Assembly (NCBI RefSeq): GCF_020164585.1 | Contig: NZ_JAIQZF010000003.1 | Coordinates: 248,001-312,000, forward strand | Direction of reading: 5' to 3' | DNA length: 64,000 bases | Source: Psychroflexus curvus | GTDB lineage: Bacteria > Bacteroidota > Bacteroidia > Flavobacteriales > Flavobacteriaceae | Shown here: positions 44,042-52,891 of the stretch, one piece after another | Layout of the letters: the number at the start of each line of letters is the position of its first letter | Position numbering within the stretch: position 1 is the first letter of the stretch | Notes under the pieces: model-generated | The model's database searches: none | The model's input: only the letters and a program-made list of their open reading frames with translations | Told to the model about the DNA's origin: nothing | Position numbers and translations under genes: made by a program

Positions 44042-44279
44042 ACAACAACTTAAAAAACGCTACTGGTTTTTCGGTGGATTAGGAACTGGCCTTTTGGGAT
44101 TCGGACTTTCTGCTTTGGTAGAAAGCGGATTTTTAAAACATAGCAGTGCTCCGGAATGGCAATGGATTCTGGCTGGAACTTTATCTTTAATGCTTGTTAT
44201 GGCTGGGGTTAATTTCTTGTTTGAGAGCTTCAGGTGTAAGCAAAAGCTAGGTCTCGACGGAGCCTGTCCTGATGAATAG
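44034..44279 (+). CDS. small two-helix membrane protein in the PKS operon
   Basis: 81 residues, ATG overlapping the ketosynthase stop by eight bases, so it is translationally coupled. Two hydrophobic segments are seen, about residues 10-30 (WFFGGLGTGLLGFGLSALVE) and 44-64 (WILAGTLSLMLVMAGVNFLF), with a basic N-terminus and an acidic, Cys-containing tail (CKQKLGLDGACPDE). I recognise no family. Position suggests a role in membrane attachment of the biosynthetic enzymes or product export; that is inference. Confidence 0.65.
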   Translation: MNKQQLKKRYWFFGGLGTGLLGFGLSALVESGFLKHSSAPEWQWILAGTLSLMLVMAGVNFLFESFRCKQKLGLDGACPDE

Positions 44280-44473
44280 AAAGGCTCGATCTGACAAAGA
44301 CTGACATGGTTTTGGAATGTCACCCTGTTCTGCCGGCAGGCAGTCGAGAGGTTAACAGGTAAGAAGCGACAATTTTAAAAACTTGATAAGTCATTTTAGG
44401 AAGCTTCTCGATTAAGAGTCTTTATATATATTTAAAATTATTAAAACTAATTAGTAAATTGCTCAAAAAACCT

Positions 44474-44728
44474 ATGACTTCTGAAGCTATACAGGCACGT
44501 TTAAAGCAAATCGTAAAACCTTACGTCAATAATCAGCAAAACTTTGAAAATCTGACGTCTGAATCTAACTTTATCAATGACCTCGAAATCAATTCAGCTA
44601 ATTTGGTGGATATCGTGCTAGATGTTGAGGATGAATTCGATATTCGCATTGAAAATGACGATATGGAAAAAATGATGGATGTAGAAGCTACCGTCGGAGT
44701 GATTCAAAAGAAACTCACGACCAAGTGA
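44474..44728 (+). CDS. acyl carrier protein of the PKS operon
   Basis: 84 residues from the ATG at 44474; a TTG at 44459 would add five residues and is less likely. The phosphopantetheine site is NDLEINSANLVD with Ser41: the usual DSL is NSA here, while the surrounding helix-two pattern and acidic surface (DVEDEFDIRIENDDMEKM, in part) are those of ACPs. It would carry the growing acyl chain for the ketosynthase, dehydratase and reductase and possibly deliver it to the type III PKS. Its stop overlaps the transferase start by three bases (GTGA). Confidence 0.85.
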   Translation: MTSEAIQARLKQIVKPYVNNQQNFENLTSESNFINDLEINSANLVDIVLDVEDEFDIRIENDDMEKMMDVEATVGVIQKKLTTK

Positions 44729-45246
44729 TTGGGAACGACATCGTCGATTTGGCAAAAGCTAAACAAGAGTCTGGTATTTTTCGGCCTCGCTATCTTGAAA
44801 AAATCTGTTCAACTGAAGAAATTAATCTCATTTTATCTGCTGCCGAACCTATCAGGTGTTTCTGGAGAATCTGGACGATGAAAGAAAGCGCTTACAAAGC
44901 GGTTCAGAGACAGTTCAATTTAAAACCGGCATTTAATCCCTTTGCTTTTGCTTGTCTTTTTCAAGATTCTGAATTTGGAACAGTGGATTTTAGAGTTCAT
45001 CAGCTTTCTACAAAAACCATTAAAACCGATGATTATGTCTATTCTGAAATCATAGATAATGAAATAAAACAACAGTTTTTTGGTGCGAGTTCCGATTTTC
45101 TTTTGATGTTAAAAAACGAGCTGAATTTGCAATCCTTACCAGAATTTTCTAAAACAAAACAGGGTTTACCTATTTTAAATTTGGCGGACAAAACTTTATC
45201 TGTTTCAAAAACCCATCATGGAAGATTTCAAGCCTTTCAGTATTAA
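44725..45246 (+). CDS. 4'-phosphopantetheinyl transferase
   Basis: 173 residues, AcpS/Sfp superfamily. GTG start, overlapping the ACP stop, giving IGNDIVDLAKA with the metal-binding Asp at the N-terminus, and the second signature RIWTMKESAYKAVQ near residue 50 with the metal-binding Glu and catalytic Lys. It transfers phosphopantetheine from CoA to Ser41 of the adjacent ACP. A dedicated transferase next to its ACP indicates that the operon makes its own carrier protein active, so the ACP is probably not served well by the housekeeping AcpS. Confidence 0.85.
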   Translation: MIGNDIVDLAKAKQESGIFRPRYLEKICSTEEINLILSAAEPIRCFWRIWTMKESAYKAVQRQFNLKPAFNPFAFACLFQDSEFGTVDFRVHQLSTKTIKTDDYVYSEIIDNEIKQQFFGASSDFLLMLKNELNLQSLPEFSKTKQGLPILNLADKTLSVSKTHHGRFQAFQY

Positions 45247-45295
45247 GAATTTTATAAAGAACTTGCTTCTGGTATAATTCATGCGTATAGTTTGA

Positions 45296-45303
45296 TATAT
45301 TTG
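45296..45303 (+). promoter_or_regulatory. -7 box TATATTTG five bases before an ATG
   Basis: TATATTTG is followed by TTATT and then the ATG at 45309. Transcription would start at or beside the start codon. No -33 TTG at 17-23 bases. Confidence 0.4.
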
Positions 45304-45308
45304 TTATT

Positions 45309-45956
45309 ATGAAAGGTTTCAACTACATATTTTTAATTTTTCTATTAAGTTCAGTAGGACTTGTGAGTGCCCAAAACCGAGATTTTCCAACCCGAGGATC
45401 GGAAGTGAATACCAATCCGAAATTCAAATCGTCAGGTTCAAGTTCAGGGATGAATCGTCTTGGTGTTCCCAATCGAAGTAAGGTTAAGGATTTTTTCGCA
45501 AAAGATGAAAAAGGGGTTGATTTTAAGCCTAAAACTCAGTTTACCAACCCCAGTGATTTATGGACAGATAAGCTCAACAAAAACCCGGAAGACGAGAATA
45601 AAGGAATGAGAGCAGAATGGTCGGAAAACATGAGCCTTGGTGATTTTGTGACTTCTTCAGACCAGATGACTTTTATATGCAGAGACCACATGTTGTTTGA
45701 TGGAGACCGTGTGCAGATAAGAGTCAACGATAAAGTGGTTGTGGAAAACTTACTTTTGGAAAATGCTTACAAAGAAATCACAATTCCTCTTGAAATTGGA
45801 TTCAATAAAATTGAATTTATAGCGCTCAATCAGGGAGACTCTGGACCAAATACAGCAGAGCTTAAGATCATTGATGGGTCTAAATTACTATCGAGAAACG
45901 TCTGGAATTTATTAACTGGCGTTAAAGCCAGTGCCGTCATTGTTAAAAACGAGTAA
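45309..45956 (+). CDS. secreted protein of unknown function
   Basis: 215 residues with a signal peptide ending LVSAQ (about residue 21). The mature N-terminal half is low in hydrophobic residues, with Ser/Gly/Asn-rich stretches (KSSGSSSGMNRLGVPNRSK), followed by an all-beta C-terminal part with short strands (GDRVQIRVNDKVVVENL and GFNKIEFIALNQGDSGPN) that resembles a small beta-sandwich. I recognise no family name; similar proteins are widespread in Flavobacteriaceae. Probably periplasmic or surface-located. It converges with recQ, the two stops being adjacent. Confidence 0.7.
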   Translation: MKGFNYIFLIFLLSSVGLVSAQNRDFPTRGSEVNTNPKFKSSGSSSGMNRLGVPNRSKVKDFFAKDEKGVDFKPKTQFTNPSDLWTDKLNKNPEDENKGMRAEWSENMSLGDFVTSSDQMTFICRDHMLFDGDRVQIRVNDKVVVENLLLENAYKEITIPLEIGFNKIEFIALNQGDSGPNTAELKIIDGSKLLSRNVWNLLTGVKASAVIVKNE

Positions 45957-48044
45957 CTACTTCTCTAGAATAGCAATGGCTATTCGAATTTTTCCATAAC
46001 TCATTTTTTCATCCATAGCTTCAAAAATTGGTTTTAAGGCACCTTCGTAGTCTACATTTTTAAGCACATTCTCAACCTCTTTTATTTCTGAATCTGAAAT
46101 GTACTCGCCTAATTTTATAGGTTTTCCTTCAGCATAAAGCTTACATAAATGAGAGATGATGGTCGTTGTCTTCAGATGTCGAGCCTGAGCAATGTCTTCA
46201 ATACTTTTACCATTCTTGTAAAACCTGTAAGTGTCTTCATAAGTTGAGGTTTTCTTTTTTCTTTTTTTGGTATTGAATAATTTGATGACATCAATAAATT
46301 CATCGGCATATTTTTCAGCTTTTAAACTATTCACACCGCTGATGGATTTGAACTCATCCTCGCTTTGTGGTCTTTCTTTTTCTATTTTTTTAAGCGTGGC
46401 GTCGTTGAAGACCAGGTAAGGCGGAATGTTTTCTTCAACAGAAATTTGCATTCTCAGTTGTTTTAACTGATTGAATAGATTTGATGTTTTCGAAACCTTT
46501 TTAGTTTCTGTGCCGCCGGTTTGTTCTGTTTTCGGTTTTGTCAACCACACCTGTTCACCTTCAAAAAGGACCTGCTTTGCTAAAGGAGTGAATTCTAAAG
46601 CATTTTTTCTGTGGAAAGCAATTTCGATATAACCCAGGTTGATGAGCTGTAAAATGTAGTGCTGCCAATCCTTCCAGCTTATATCACTTCCAATGCCATA
46701 AGTTTTAAGTTCCTGATAGCCTTTGTCATAAATTCCCGCATTTTTGGCTCCTCTTAAGATGTCAATAATGATACCTATAGGTTCTTCCTGCTTAACCCTT
46801 GCGACTGCGGAAAGCGCTTTTTGAGCAATAACTTTGGCATCAATAAATCGCGGTGGATTTTTGCATACATCGCAAAACCCACAGTTCTCGGTGAGGTGTT
46901 CACCAAAATAACCAAGTAAAATTCGTCTTCTGCAGGAAGTGGCTTCGGCAAATTGCTTCATCCGTTCCAGTTTGGCATCCTGAACGTCCTGGTTATTACT
47001 GTTTTCGTTGAAACGTTTATACTGAATGACATCGGCATAGGAATGAAACATCAGGGCATTAGCTGTAAGACCGTCTCTTCCAGATCTACCTATTTCCTGG
47101 TAGTAGCCTTCGATATTTTTGGGCATATTATAATGAATGACCCAACGCACATTGGACTTATCAATACCCATCCCAAAAGCTACTGTAGCACAGATGATCT
47201 GAGTTTTATCGTACACGAACTCTTCCTGTATTTTCGTTCTTTTGTCAGCATCCAGACCTGCATGATAGGCTTTGGCTTTAAACCCTTTCTGAGTGAGGTC
47301 TTTCGCCAGCTTTTCAGTTGATTTTCGGCTCAAACTATAAATAATTCCAGCTTCATCTTTTCTTCTCAATAAAAAGTTTTCAATCTGCTTTAAACGCTGA
47401 TTGGCTGTTCTGACTTCCAAAAAGATATTTTCCCTGTCAAATGACGACAGAAACACTTTAGCTTTTGGAATGCTGAGTTGTTTTAGAATATCTTTTCTGG
47501 TGGTTTTATCAGCCGTAGCTGTTAAGGCTAAAACAGGTGTATTGGGTAAGGATTTTTTTAAGAAGCCGAGCTGTTGGTAGGAAGGTCTGAAATCATGACC
47601 CCAGGATGAAATACAGTGGGCTTCATCTACAGCTACACAGCTGATATAGTTCTCGTTTAAAATCTCCTGAAGACCCGAAAGGCTCTCTGGTGCTGTATAA
47701 AGCAATTTCAGGTCTTTTTTAGCGACTCTGGATTTGATGTCCTGCTGGGTTTCAGGTGTCTGAGTCGAATTGAAAAATTCAGCTTCAATGCCGTTGCTTC
47801 TCAGCCCGTCTACCTGATCTTTCATCAGGGCAATTAGCGGAGAAATGACCAATGTTACCCCTTCAAATTCCAAAGCTGGTAACTGAAAACACATAGATTT
47901 TCCACCTCCAGTAGGCATGACGACTAAAGCGTCATTTTTATTTAAAACATGCTCAATAATTTCAGATTGATTTTTTCTGAAACTATCATATCCAAAATAG
48001 GTTTTTAGATGTGAAAGGCTATTCTGAATCAGTTGAGAGGTCAT
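45957..48044 (-). CDS. recQ: RecQ-family ATP-dependent DNA helicase
   Basis: 695 residues. The helicase core holds Walker [15 protein letters not shown] near residue 40, the DEAH box [20 protein letters not shown] (in part [11 protein letters not shown]) near 133, and motif [13 protein letters not shown] near 310. A zinc-binding RQC region follows (four Cys around CGFCDVC near 380), then a winged helix, an HRDC domain (about 520-600, [14 protein letters not shown]) and a C-terminal helix-turn-helix-type tail ([16 protein letters not shown]). It unwinds DNA 3'-5' in recombination and fork repair. The gene diverges from the Rrf2 regulator. Its N-terminal reading frame overlaps the regulator's upstream region. 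Confidence 0.94.
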   Translation of the reverse strand: MTSQLIQNSLSHLKTYFGYDSFRKNQSEIIEHVLNKNDALVVMPTGGGKSMCFQLPALEFEGVTLVISPLIALMKDQVDGLRSNGIEAEFFNSTQTPETQQDIKSRVAKKDLKLLYTAPESLSGLQEILNENYISCVAVDEAHCISSWGHDFRPSYQQLGFLKKSLPNTPVLALTATADKTTRKDILKQLSIPKAKVFLSSFDRENIFLEVRTANQRLKQIENFLLRRKDEAGIIYSLSRKSTEKLAKDLTQKGFKAKAYHAGLDADKRTKIQEEFVYDKTQIICATVAFGMGIDKSNVRWVIHYNMPKNIEGYYQEIGRSGRDGLTANALMFHSYADVIQYKRFNENSNNQDVQDAKLERMKQFAEATSCRRRILLGYFGEHLTENCGFCDVCKNPPRFIDAKVIAQKALSAVARVKQEEPIGIIIDILRGAKNAGIYDKGYQELKTYGIGSDISWKDWQHYILQLINLGYIEIAFHRKNALEFTPLAKQVLFEGEQVWLTKPKTEQTGGTETKKVSKTSNLFNQLKQLRMQISVEENIPPYLVFNDATLKKIEKERPQSEDEFKSISGVNSLKAEKYADEFIDVIKLFNTKKRKKKTSTYEDTYRFYKNGKSIEDIAQARHLKTTTIISHLCKLYAEGKPIKLGEYISDSEIKEVENVLKNVDYEGALKPIFEAMDEKMSYGKIRIAIAILEK

Positions 48045-48112
48045 GTAAGTGTTTTCCGAATTGAAGCTGCAAATTACAATTTCAGTTTTAGTTTTTTAAA
48101 GTTGAATAATGA

Positions 48113-48120
48113 TATATTTG
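48113..48120 (+). promoter_or_regulatory. -7 box TATATTTG five bases before the Rrf2 ATG
   Basis: TATATTTG is followed by TAGAA and the ATG at 48126, within the same GATATATTTGT context as at 45294. Supports a leaderless transcript. Confidence 0.45.
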
Positions 48121-48125
48121 TAGAA

Positions 48126-48563
48126 ATGATATCAAAAAAGACAAAATACGCCATCAACGCCCTGGTTTTTCTTGCCAAAAGAGAAGGACAGGGTCCAATA
48201 GTGATAAGCGAAATCGCTGAGAAAGAACATATTCCACGAAAATTTTTAGAATCAATTCTGCTGAACCTCAAAAAAGCAGGAATTTTAGCCAGTAAAAAAG
48301 GGAAAGGAGGTGGCTACTATCTTTTGCAAAACCCAGACGAAATCAACTTAGCTGATGTGATGCGACTCTTTGATGGTCCCATAGCTTTTTTGCCTTGTGT
48401 GACTTACAAGTACTACGAGCGTTGCGAAGAATGTAAGGATGAAGAAACCTGCGGTATTCGAGATGTTTTTTTTGAAGTGAAAAAGAAAACCGTTGAGCTT
48501 TTGAAAAAAGCCAGCTTAAGCGAAATTATAAAGCGTGAAAACCGTTTGATTAGTCTGCTCTAA
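48126..48563 (+). CDS. Rrf2-family transcriptional regulator
   Basis: 145 residues from the ATG at 48126; further upstream codons would run into recQ and are rejected. A winged-helix domain (MISKKTKYAINALVFLAKRE, in part, then IAEKEHIPRKFLESILLNLKKAG, in part, and KGKGGGYYLL) is followed by a Cys cluster: Cys near 97 (LPCVTYK), then C-x2-C-x5-C (RCEECKDEETCG). Rrf2 proteins sense iron-sulfur clusters, NO or cysteine precursors. The four cysteines allow an Fe-S cluster, though the spacing differs from IscR. It lies 87 bp before an SLC13-type permease, which it probably controls; a CymR-like link to sulfur is inference. Confidence 0.85.
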   Translation: MISKKTKYAINALVFLAKREGQGPIVISEIAEKEHIPRKFLESILLNLKKAGILASKKGKGGGYYLLQNPDEINLADVMRLFDGPIAFLPCVTYKYYERCEECKDEETCGIRDVFFEVKKKTVELLKKASLSEIIKRENRLISLL

Positions 48564-48626
48564 TTCTTAGAACAATGCAAAAAAATATTTTATTCAGATA
48601 AAGTCTATAGATTTGGTAGACTATTA

Positions 48627-48634
48627 TATATTTG
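48627..48634 (+). promoter_or_regulatory. -7 box TATATTTG upstream of SLC13-type permease
   Basis: TATATTTG lies 16 bases before the ATG at 48651. A TTTG at 48612-48615 is only 11 bases away, too near for a normal -33 element. Confidence 0.4.
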
Positions 48635-48650
48635 GAGAAAATATTTTTGA

Positions 48651-50447
48651 ATGACTACAGCAGCCATTATTACCATTTGTGTCATTATTCTTGCCATTAT
48701 CTTATTTGCGACTGAAGCTTTGCCAATTGATTTGGTAGCTATTACCATAATGATCATTTTGATATTAACGGGTGTTATAACTCCTCAAGAAGGTGTTGAA
48801 GGCTTTAGTAACAAGGCGACGATAACAGTTGCCTTCATGTTTGTATTGAGTGCTGCCCTGCTTAAAACAGGAGCTCTTCAGGTTTTGGCTCATCGCCTGT
48901 CCACTATATTTCGATACAATTTTAACAGTGGCATTTTGATGATGATGTTTATGATAGCTATTATATCCGCATTTGTCAACAATACTCCTGTGGTTGCTGT
49001 TTTTATACCTGTGGTCATTCAACTGGCGCATACCTCTGGTCAAAGTCCTTCCAAGATGTTGATTCCGCTTTCTTTTGCTTCTATTTTTGGAGGGATGTGT
49101 ACTCTTATTGGTACATCTACAAATATCCTGGTGAGCGGCATTGCCGAAAAAGAAGGCGTAAAGGCAGTGGAAATGTTTCAAATGACACCTGTAGCCGGAA
49201 TACTTTTAGTGGTAGGTGTCGTTTATATGTCAATTTTAGGCATTAAACTACTTCCTAAATCCAGACGTTCCAAAGATTTAAAGGAAAAGTTTGAAGTTAA
49301 CAATTACATCACTTTAGTGGAGTTGTTATCAAATTCAACTTCAATAGGGAAAAAAATTATGGAATCTGAGTTGGTGACAGAATTCAAGATGGATATCATT
49401 GAGGTGAGACGAAATGGAAGTCAGTTTACCCTTCCGCCCGGAGATTTTGAATTGAATGAGGGAGATATTCTCAAGGTGCGGTGTGATGTGGAAAAGCTGA
49501 AATCACTCAAAGGTAAGACCAAAACTTTATCGGTTTCTCCGGTAAAAATTGGTGATAATGACCTTTCTGGAAAAAATTCTGCTTTGGTGGAAATGGTGAT
49601 CACCTCTTCATCAGAAATTCATGGTAAGACGCTTAAGGAATTAGATTTCAGAAGGCGATTTAGAGCAATTCCTTTGGCTATAAAGCACAGGGAAGACATC
49701 AGACATGCCGATTTATACGACATTAAACTAAAGGCTGGAGACGTTATTCTTGCCGAGGTGAAGTCACATTATGTGAAAGAACTCAGCAAGTTGGAATCTG
49801 GTCAAAACACACCCTTTGTATTGCTGTCTGAAAATCATATCACAGATTTTGATAAGAAGAAGTTTAGTATTGTCATTTCATTGATTGGAATCATGGTGCT
49901 CTTAGCGAGTATTGGATTTTTAGACATTATGGTTGGGGCCATTTGTGCCGTGGTAGTTTTGGTTTTTGCCAGGATACTCACTATGAAAGAAATTTACGAA
50001 GCCATCAATTGGAAGATTATTTTTTTACTGGTCGGGGCTTTAAGTTTAGGCCTGGCCATTAGCAAGACGGGTCTGGATACGCTTATCGCTCAGACTATGC
50101 TTGGTCAGCTTCAACCGCTCGGCATCATCGCTGTGATTTCTGGGTTATATTTAGTGACTTCTCTGCTGACAGAAGTGATGTCCAATAATGCTTCAGCAGC
50201 CTTAATGACGCCTATTGCTATTGCCATCGCTCACAACTCTGGTGTGGAAGTTTTACCATTTCTGGTCACTGTTATGATTGCGGCTTCAGCCACATTTATG
50301 ACACCTATTGGCTATCAAACCAATACCATGGTATATAGCGCGGGCAATTATAAGTTTAGGGATTTCTTTAAAGTAGGTTTTCTTCTGAATATGGTATTCT
50401 GGATCATCTCCAGCTTTACTATACCCTGGTATTTTGATCTGATTTAA
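48651..50447 (+). CDS. SLC13-family permease with two RCK_C (TrkA-C) domains
   Basis: 598 residues. N-terminal and C-terminal groups of hydrophobic helices (about residues 1-200 and 400-598) resemble divalent anion:sodium symporters; NNTPVVAVFIPVV, SFASIFGGMCTLIGTSTN (in part GGMCTLIGTSTNI) and the mirrored MSNNASAALMTPIAIAIA fit the SLC13/DASS signatures. Between them are two cytosolic RCK_C domains (about 215-380), the arrangement of the YbaL/SdcS-like group that responds to ligands. Likely substrates are sulfate or C4-dicarboxylates. Its stop overlaps that of the DoxX-like gene on the opposite strand by four bases. An Rrf2 regulator precedes it. Confidence 0.85.
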   Translation: MTTAAIITICVIILAIILFATEALPIDLVAITIMIILILTGVITPQEGVEGFSNKATITVAFMFVLSAALLKTGALQVLAHRLSTIFRYNFNSGILMMMFMIAIISAFVNNTPVVAVFIPVVIQLAHTSGQSPSKMLIPLSFASIFGGMCTLIGTSTNILVSGIAEKEGVKAVEMFQMTPVAGILLVVGVVYMSILGIKLLPKSRRSKDLKEKFEVNNYITLVELLSNSTSIGKKIMESELVTEFKMDIIEVRRNGSQFTLPPGDFELNEGDILKVRCDVEKLKSLKGKTKTLSVSPVKIGDNDLSGKNSALVEMVITSSSEIHGKTLKELDFRRRFRAIPLAIKHREDIRHADLYDIKLKAGDVILAEVKSHYVKELSKLESGQNTPFVLLSENHITDFDKKKFSIVISLIGIMVLLASIGFLDIMVGAICAVVVLVFARILTMKEIYEAINWKIIFLLVGALSLGLAISKTGLDTLIAQTMLGQLQPLGIIAVISGLYLVTSLLTEVMSNNASAALMTPIAIAIAHNSGVEVLPFLVTVMIAASATFMTPIGYQTNTMVYSAGNYKFRDFFKVGFLLNMVFWIISSFTIPWYFDLI

Positions 50448-50803
50448 AATAAATCAAATACCTCTAAAAATCTAAAGGCTACATATAAGTTTAGTAGCGC
50501 AAAAAAAAGGGAAGGGAAGGATTGAACAAAGTTATCTTTAATCTTTAGTCGAACTCCAAAACCAAGACTCATCAAAAGTGTGAGTCCGATGGCTGCAAAG
50601 ACACCTATAAGAGGGATGAAATAATAACCGGCTACCAAACCTAATGCTCCCAAAACCTGAAAGAACCCTGTGAGCTGTCTTTGAATAGGGCTCAGGCCAA
50701 ATCTTTTGAATTCCTCATACATCTTTGGGCTATAAAAACAACCAAGTCCGTAAAAGAAGAATGAAATACTTATGAAGAGAACCAGAATTTGCAGAACAAT
50801 CAT
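50444..50803 (-). CDS. DoxX-like small membrane protein
   Basis: 119 residues, four predicted transmembrane helices, with GLGCFYSPKMYEEFKRFGLSPIQRQLTGFFQVLGALGLVAGYY (in part RFGLSPIQRQLTGFFQVLGA) in the loop between helices one and two. The pattern is that of the DoxX/DoxD-like family, whose members are membrane proteins of unclear redox or stress role. It lies six bases after the DUF2752 gene on the same strand and converges with the permease gene. Function is not known. Confidence 0.72.
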   Translation of the reverse strand: MIVLQILVLFISISFFFYGLGCFYSPKMYEEFKRFGLSPIQRQLTGFFQVLGALGLVAGYYFIPLIGVFAAIGLTLLMSLGFGVRLKIKDNFVQSFPSLFFALLNLYVAFRFLEVFDLF

Positions 50804-50809
50804 ATCAGT

Positions 50810-51220
50810 TTAGGGTGCCAGGATTAGAAACGGTTCCAAAGGTATGTTTCTAAGAATCCAAAACCCCAATACGAATGCTAAAATTATCCACGGAGCTGCA
50901 TTATGATGTAATAAATTATGAGTTACCTTAGATTTAGACTTTTTGGTATAAGATATATAAGCTTTGTAGCCTATAATGACTCCAGCGAGTAAAATTAAAA
51001 AGTTGTGCTGTAAGCCACCCCAGATATTCCCATGTAACATTTCATGAAAAGCACGCTGAGAGCCACATCCCGGGCAGTGCAATCCCGTTAGAGAATGAAA
51101 AGGGCATTGTGGTGTGTAGGCAAATGTAGTTGGATTTATAGAGTAATAAAATATACCCAACGTTAGAATGACGAAGGGTATACCTACTTTTAACAGTAAA
51201 GAATTAGTTCTAAGCACCAA
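50810..51220 (-). CDS. DUF2752 membrane protein
   Basis: 136 residues. After the first helix comes the DUF2752 signature CPFHSLTGLHCPGCGSQRAFHEMLHG, given here in parts (TGLHCPGCGSQRAFHEM); two further helices follow. The CPxCG and CPFH cysteines could bind metal or form disulfides. The upstream frame permits TTG at 51220 or GTG at 51217; the TTG directly follows the TAA of the CD225 gene. DUF2752 and CD225 proteins are commonly paired in Bacteroidota. Function unknown. Confidence 0.8.
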   Translation of the reverse strand: MVLRTNSLLLKVGIPFVILTLGIFYYSINPTTFAYTPQCPFHSLTGLHCPGCGSQRAFHEMLHGNIWGGLQHNFLILLAGVIIGYKAYISYTKKSKSKVTHNLLHHNAAPWIILAFVLGFWILRNIPLEPFLILAP

Positions 51221-51529
51221 TTAATAAGTATTTTTTTGCATTTCAGCATTATAAGCTTCCCAGAATGTCTCGCCACCAACGATGGCAATAAAAGCAATGT
51301 ACCCTATTATAATTACAAGGCCAGCTACTAATGCGACAATCCACCATGTTTTAGCATTTTTAGAAGCTCTTAAAGCGCCTTCATAATCCCCGGCATTGTA
51401 TTTTGTGTTGACTTGCGAGGCATAGATGATACTAACTATGCCAGCCGGTAAACAGCATAAAATTGTAGTGATGATAGCTAATGCCAAATGATTTGGCGGC
51501 ATTGGCGGTTGAGTTTGATTTGTTTCCAT
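51221..51529 (-). CDS. CD225/dispanin-family membrane protein
   Basis: 102 residues. A proline-rich start (TQPPMPPNHLALAI) leads into the CD225 domain: first hydrophobic stretch TTILCCLPAGIVSIIYA, a conserved cytosolic loop VNTKYNAGDYEGALRASKNA (in part) and the second helix VALVAGLVIIIGYIAFIAIV. This is the family of animal IFITM antiviral proteins; bacterial members are common and uncharacterised. The next gene begins with the base right after its stop, so it is expressed with DUF2752. Confidence 0.85.
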   Translation of the reverse strand: METNQTQPPMPPNHLALAIITTILCCLPAGIVSIIYASQVNTKYNAGDYEGALRASKNAKTWWIVALVAGLVIIIGYIAFIAIVGGETFWEAYNAEMQKNTY

Positions 51530-51597
51530 TGATTAAGTTTTTTAGGTTTAGATAAAATTAACAATTCATACGAAATAACCTAAAAAACTAATATTAA

Positions 51598-52887
51598 TTA
51601 TTTCAACTCATCAACAAATTCAGAAAGCGCTTTGATGGTGTGGTCTATGTCCTCATAGGATAAGGCATCATTTAAGAAATAACTTTCAAAAGCACTTGGA
51701 GGCATATACACACCTCGGATTAACATCCCGTGAAAGTAAATCTTGAATTTATCATTATTGCCATGGGCTGCAGATTTAAAATCAGTGACAGGTTTTTCGC
51801 AAAAGTGAATCGATATCATAGAACCAATCCTGTTGATTTGGTGAGCAACTCCTGCATCATCAAGCACCTTCTTCATGCCTGTGTGTAAATATTTCGTTTT
51901 CTCATTTAAACTTTCAAAAATGGCTTTGTTGGAGTTCAGTTCAGTCAGCATGGCAAAACCGGCGGCCATGGCTAATGGATTTCCACTTAATGTGCCAGCC
52001 TGGTAAACGGGGCCGTCCGGAGCCAGATAGTTCATGATTTCTGCTTTTCCAGCAAAAGCGCCGACGGGAAGCCCGCCACCAACAACTTTTCCAAAGGTGA
52101 CAAGATCTGCTTTCACTCCCAGTAATTCTTGAACACCACCTGGGGCTAATCTAAAACCAGTCATCACTTCATCAAAAATTAAGAGGATATTGTTTTCATC
52201 GCACAGCTCTCTCAAACCTTCCAAAAACCCTTGTCTGGGGATGATGCAACCCATGTTTCCTGCAACAGGTTCCAGTATGATGCAGGCAATGTCTCCTTTA
52301 TTTTCTTTGAAGAGTGTTTTTACACTTTCCAAATCGTTATACTCCGCTAAAAGTGTATCTTTTGCTGTGCCTTTGGTAACGCCGGGTGAATTAGGCTCTC
52401 CAAATGTAACAGCGCCGCTTCCGGCTTGTATCAGAAACGAATCGCTATGGCCGTGATAGCAACCTGCAAATTTGATAATTTTGTCCTTATTGGTGTAACC
52501 TCTGGCTAGCCTAACTGCACTCATGCAGGCTTCGGTTCCGCTGTTAACAAAACGAATTTTGTCGATATTGGGCACCATTTCCACAGCAAGTTTCGCGATG
52601 TTAGTCTCAAGCTCTGTAGGAATCCCGTAAGAAGTTCCAAGTTTGGTGCGTTCTATAACAGCATTCACAACAGGAGGGAAAGCATGGCCCAAAATCATTG
52701 GACCCCAGGAAGAAATATAATCGATCAATTTGTTACCGTCTTCATCATGCAAATAAGCACCCTCTGCTTTTTTAACGAAAATAGGATCTCCTCCAACTGC
52801 ATTAAAAGCTCTTACTGGAGAATTTACTCCTCCAGGAATGTATTTCTTAGCTTCATCAAATAGGTCACTACTTCGTTTGTATATCAT
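51598..52887 (-). CDS. hemL: glutamate-1-semialdehyde 2,1-aminomutase
   Basis: 429 residues, PLP fold-type I. It converts glutamate-1-semialdehyde into 5-aminolevulinate in the C5 haem pathway. Signature parts are [17 protein letters not shown] at the start, [16 protein letters not shown] near 115, [16 protein letters not shown] near 238 and the Schiff-base lysine in [19 protein letters not shown] near 267. Active site and length are standard. It lies four bases after the glucosaminidase gene on the same strand, so a common transcript is likely although the functions are unrelated. Confidence 0.95.
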   Translation of the reverse strand: MIYKRSSDLFDEAKKYIPGGVNSPVRAFNAVGGDPIFVKKAEGAYLHDEDGNKLIDYISSWGPMILGHAFPPVVNAVIERTKLGTSYGIPTELETNIAKLAVEMVPNIDKIRFVNSGTEACMSAVRLARGYTNKDKIIKFAGCYHGHSDSFLIQAGSGAVTFGEPNSPGVTKGTAKDTLLAEYNDLESVKTLFKENKGDIACIILEPVAGNMGCIIPRQGFLEGLRELCDENNILLIFDEVMTGFRLAPGGVQELLGVKADLVTFGKVVGGGLPVGAFAGKAEIMNYLAPDGPVYQAGTLSGNPLAMAAGFAMLTELNSNKAIFESLNEKTKYLHTGMKKVLDDAGVAHQINRIGSMISIHFCEKPVTDFKSAAHGNNDKFKIYFHGMLIRGVYMPPSAFESYFLNDALSYEDIDHTIKALSEFVDELK

Positions 52888-52891
52888 AATT

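Noticed and set aside
44280-44473. Possible small gene between the membrane protein and ACP
   Set aside because: No start codon opens a frame of convincing length or composition; the gap holds only the dispersed GTCGAGAGG repeat.
50976-51529. CD225/DUF2752 group as a phage-defence system
   Set aside because: No defence effector, nuclease or mobile context is near; kept only as an uncharacterised membrane-protein group.
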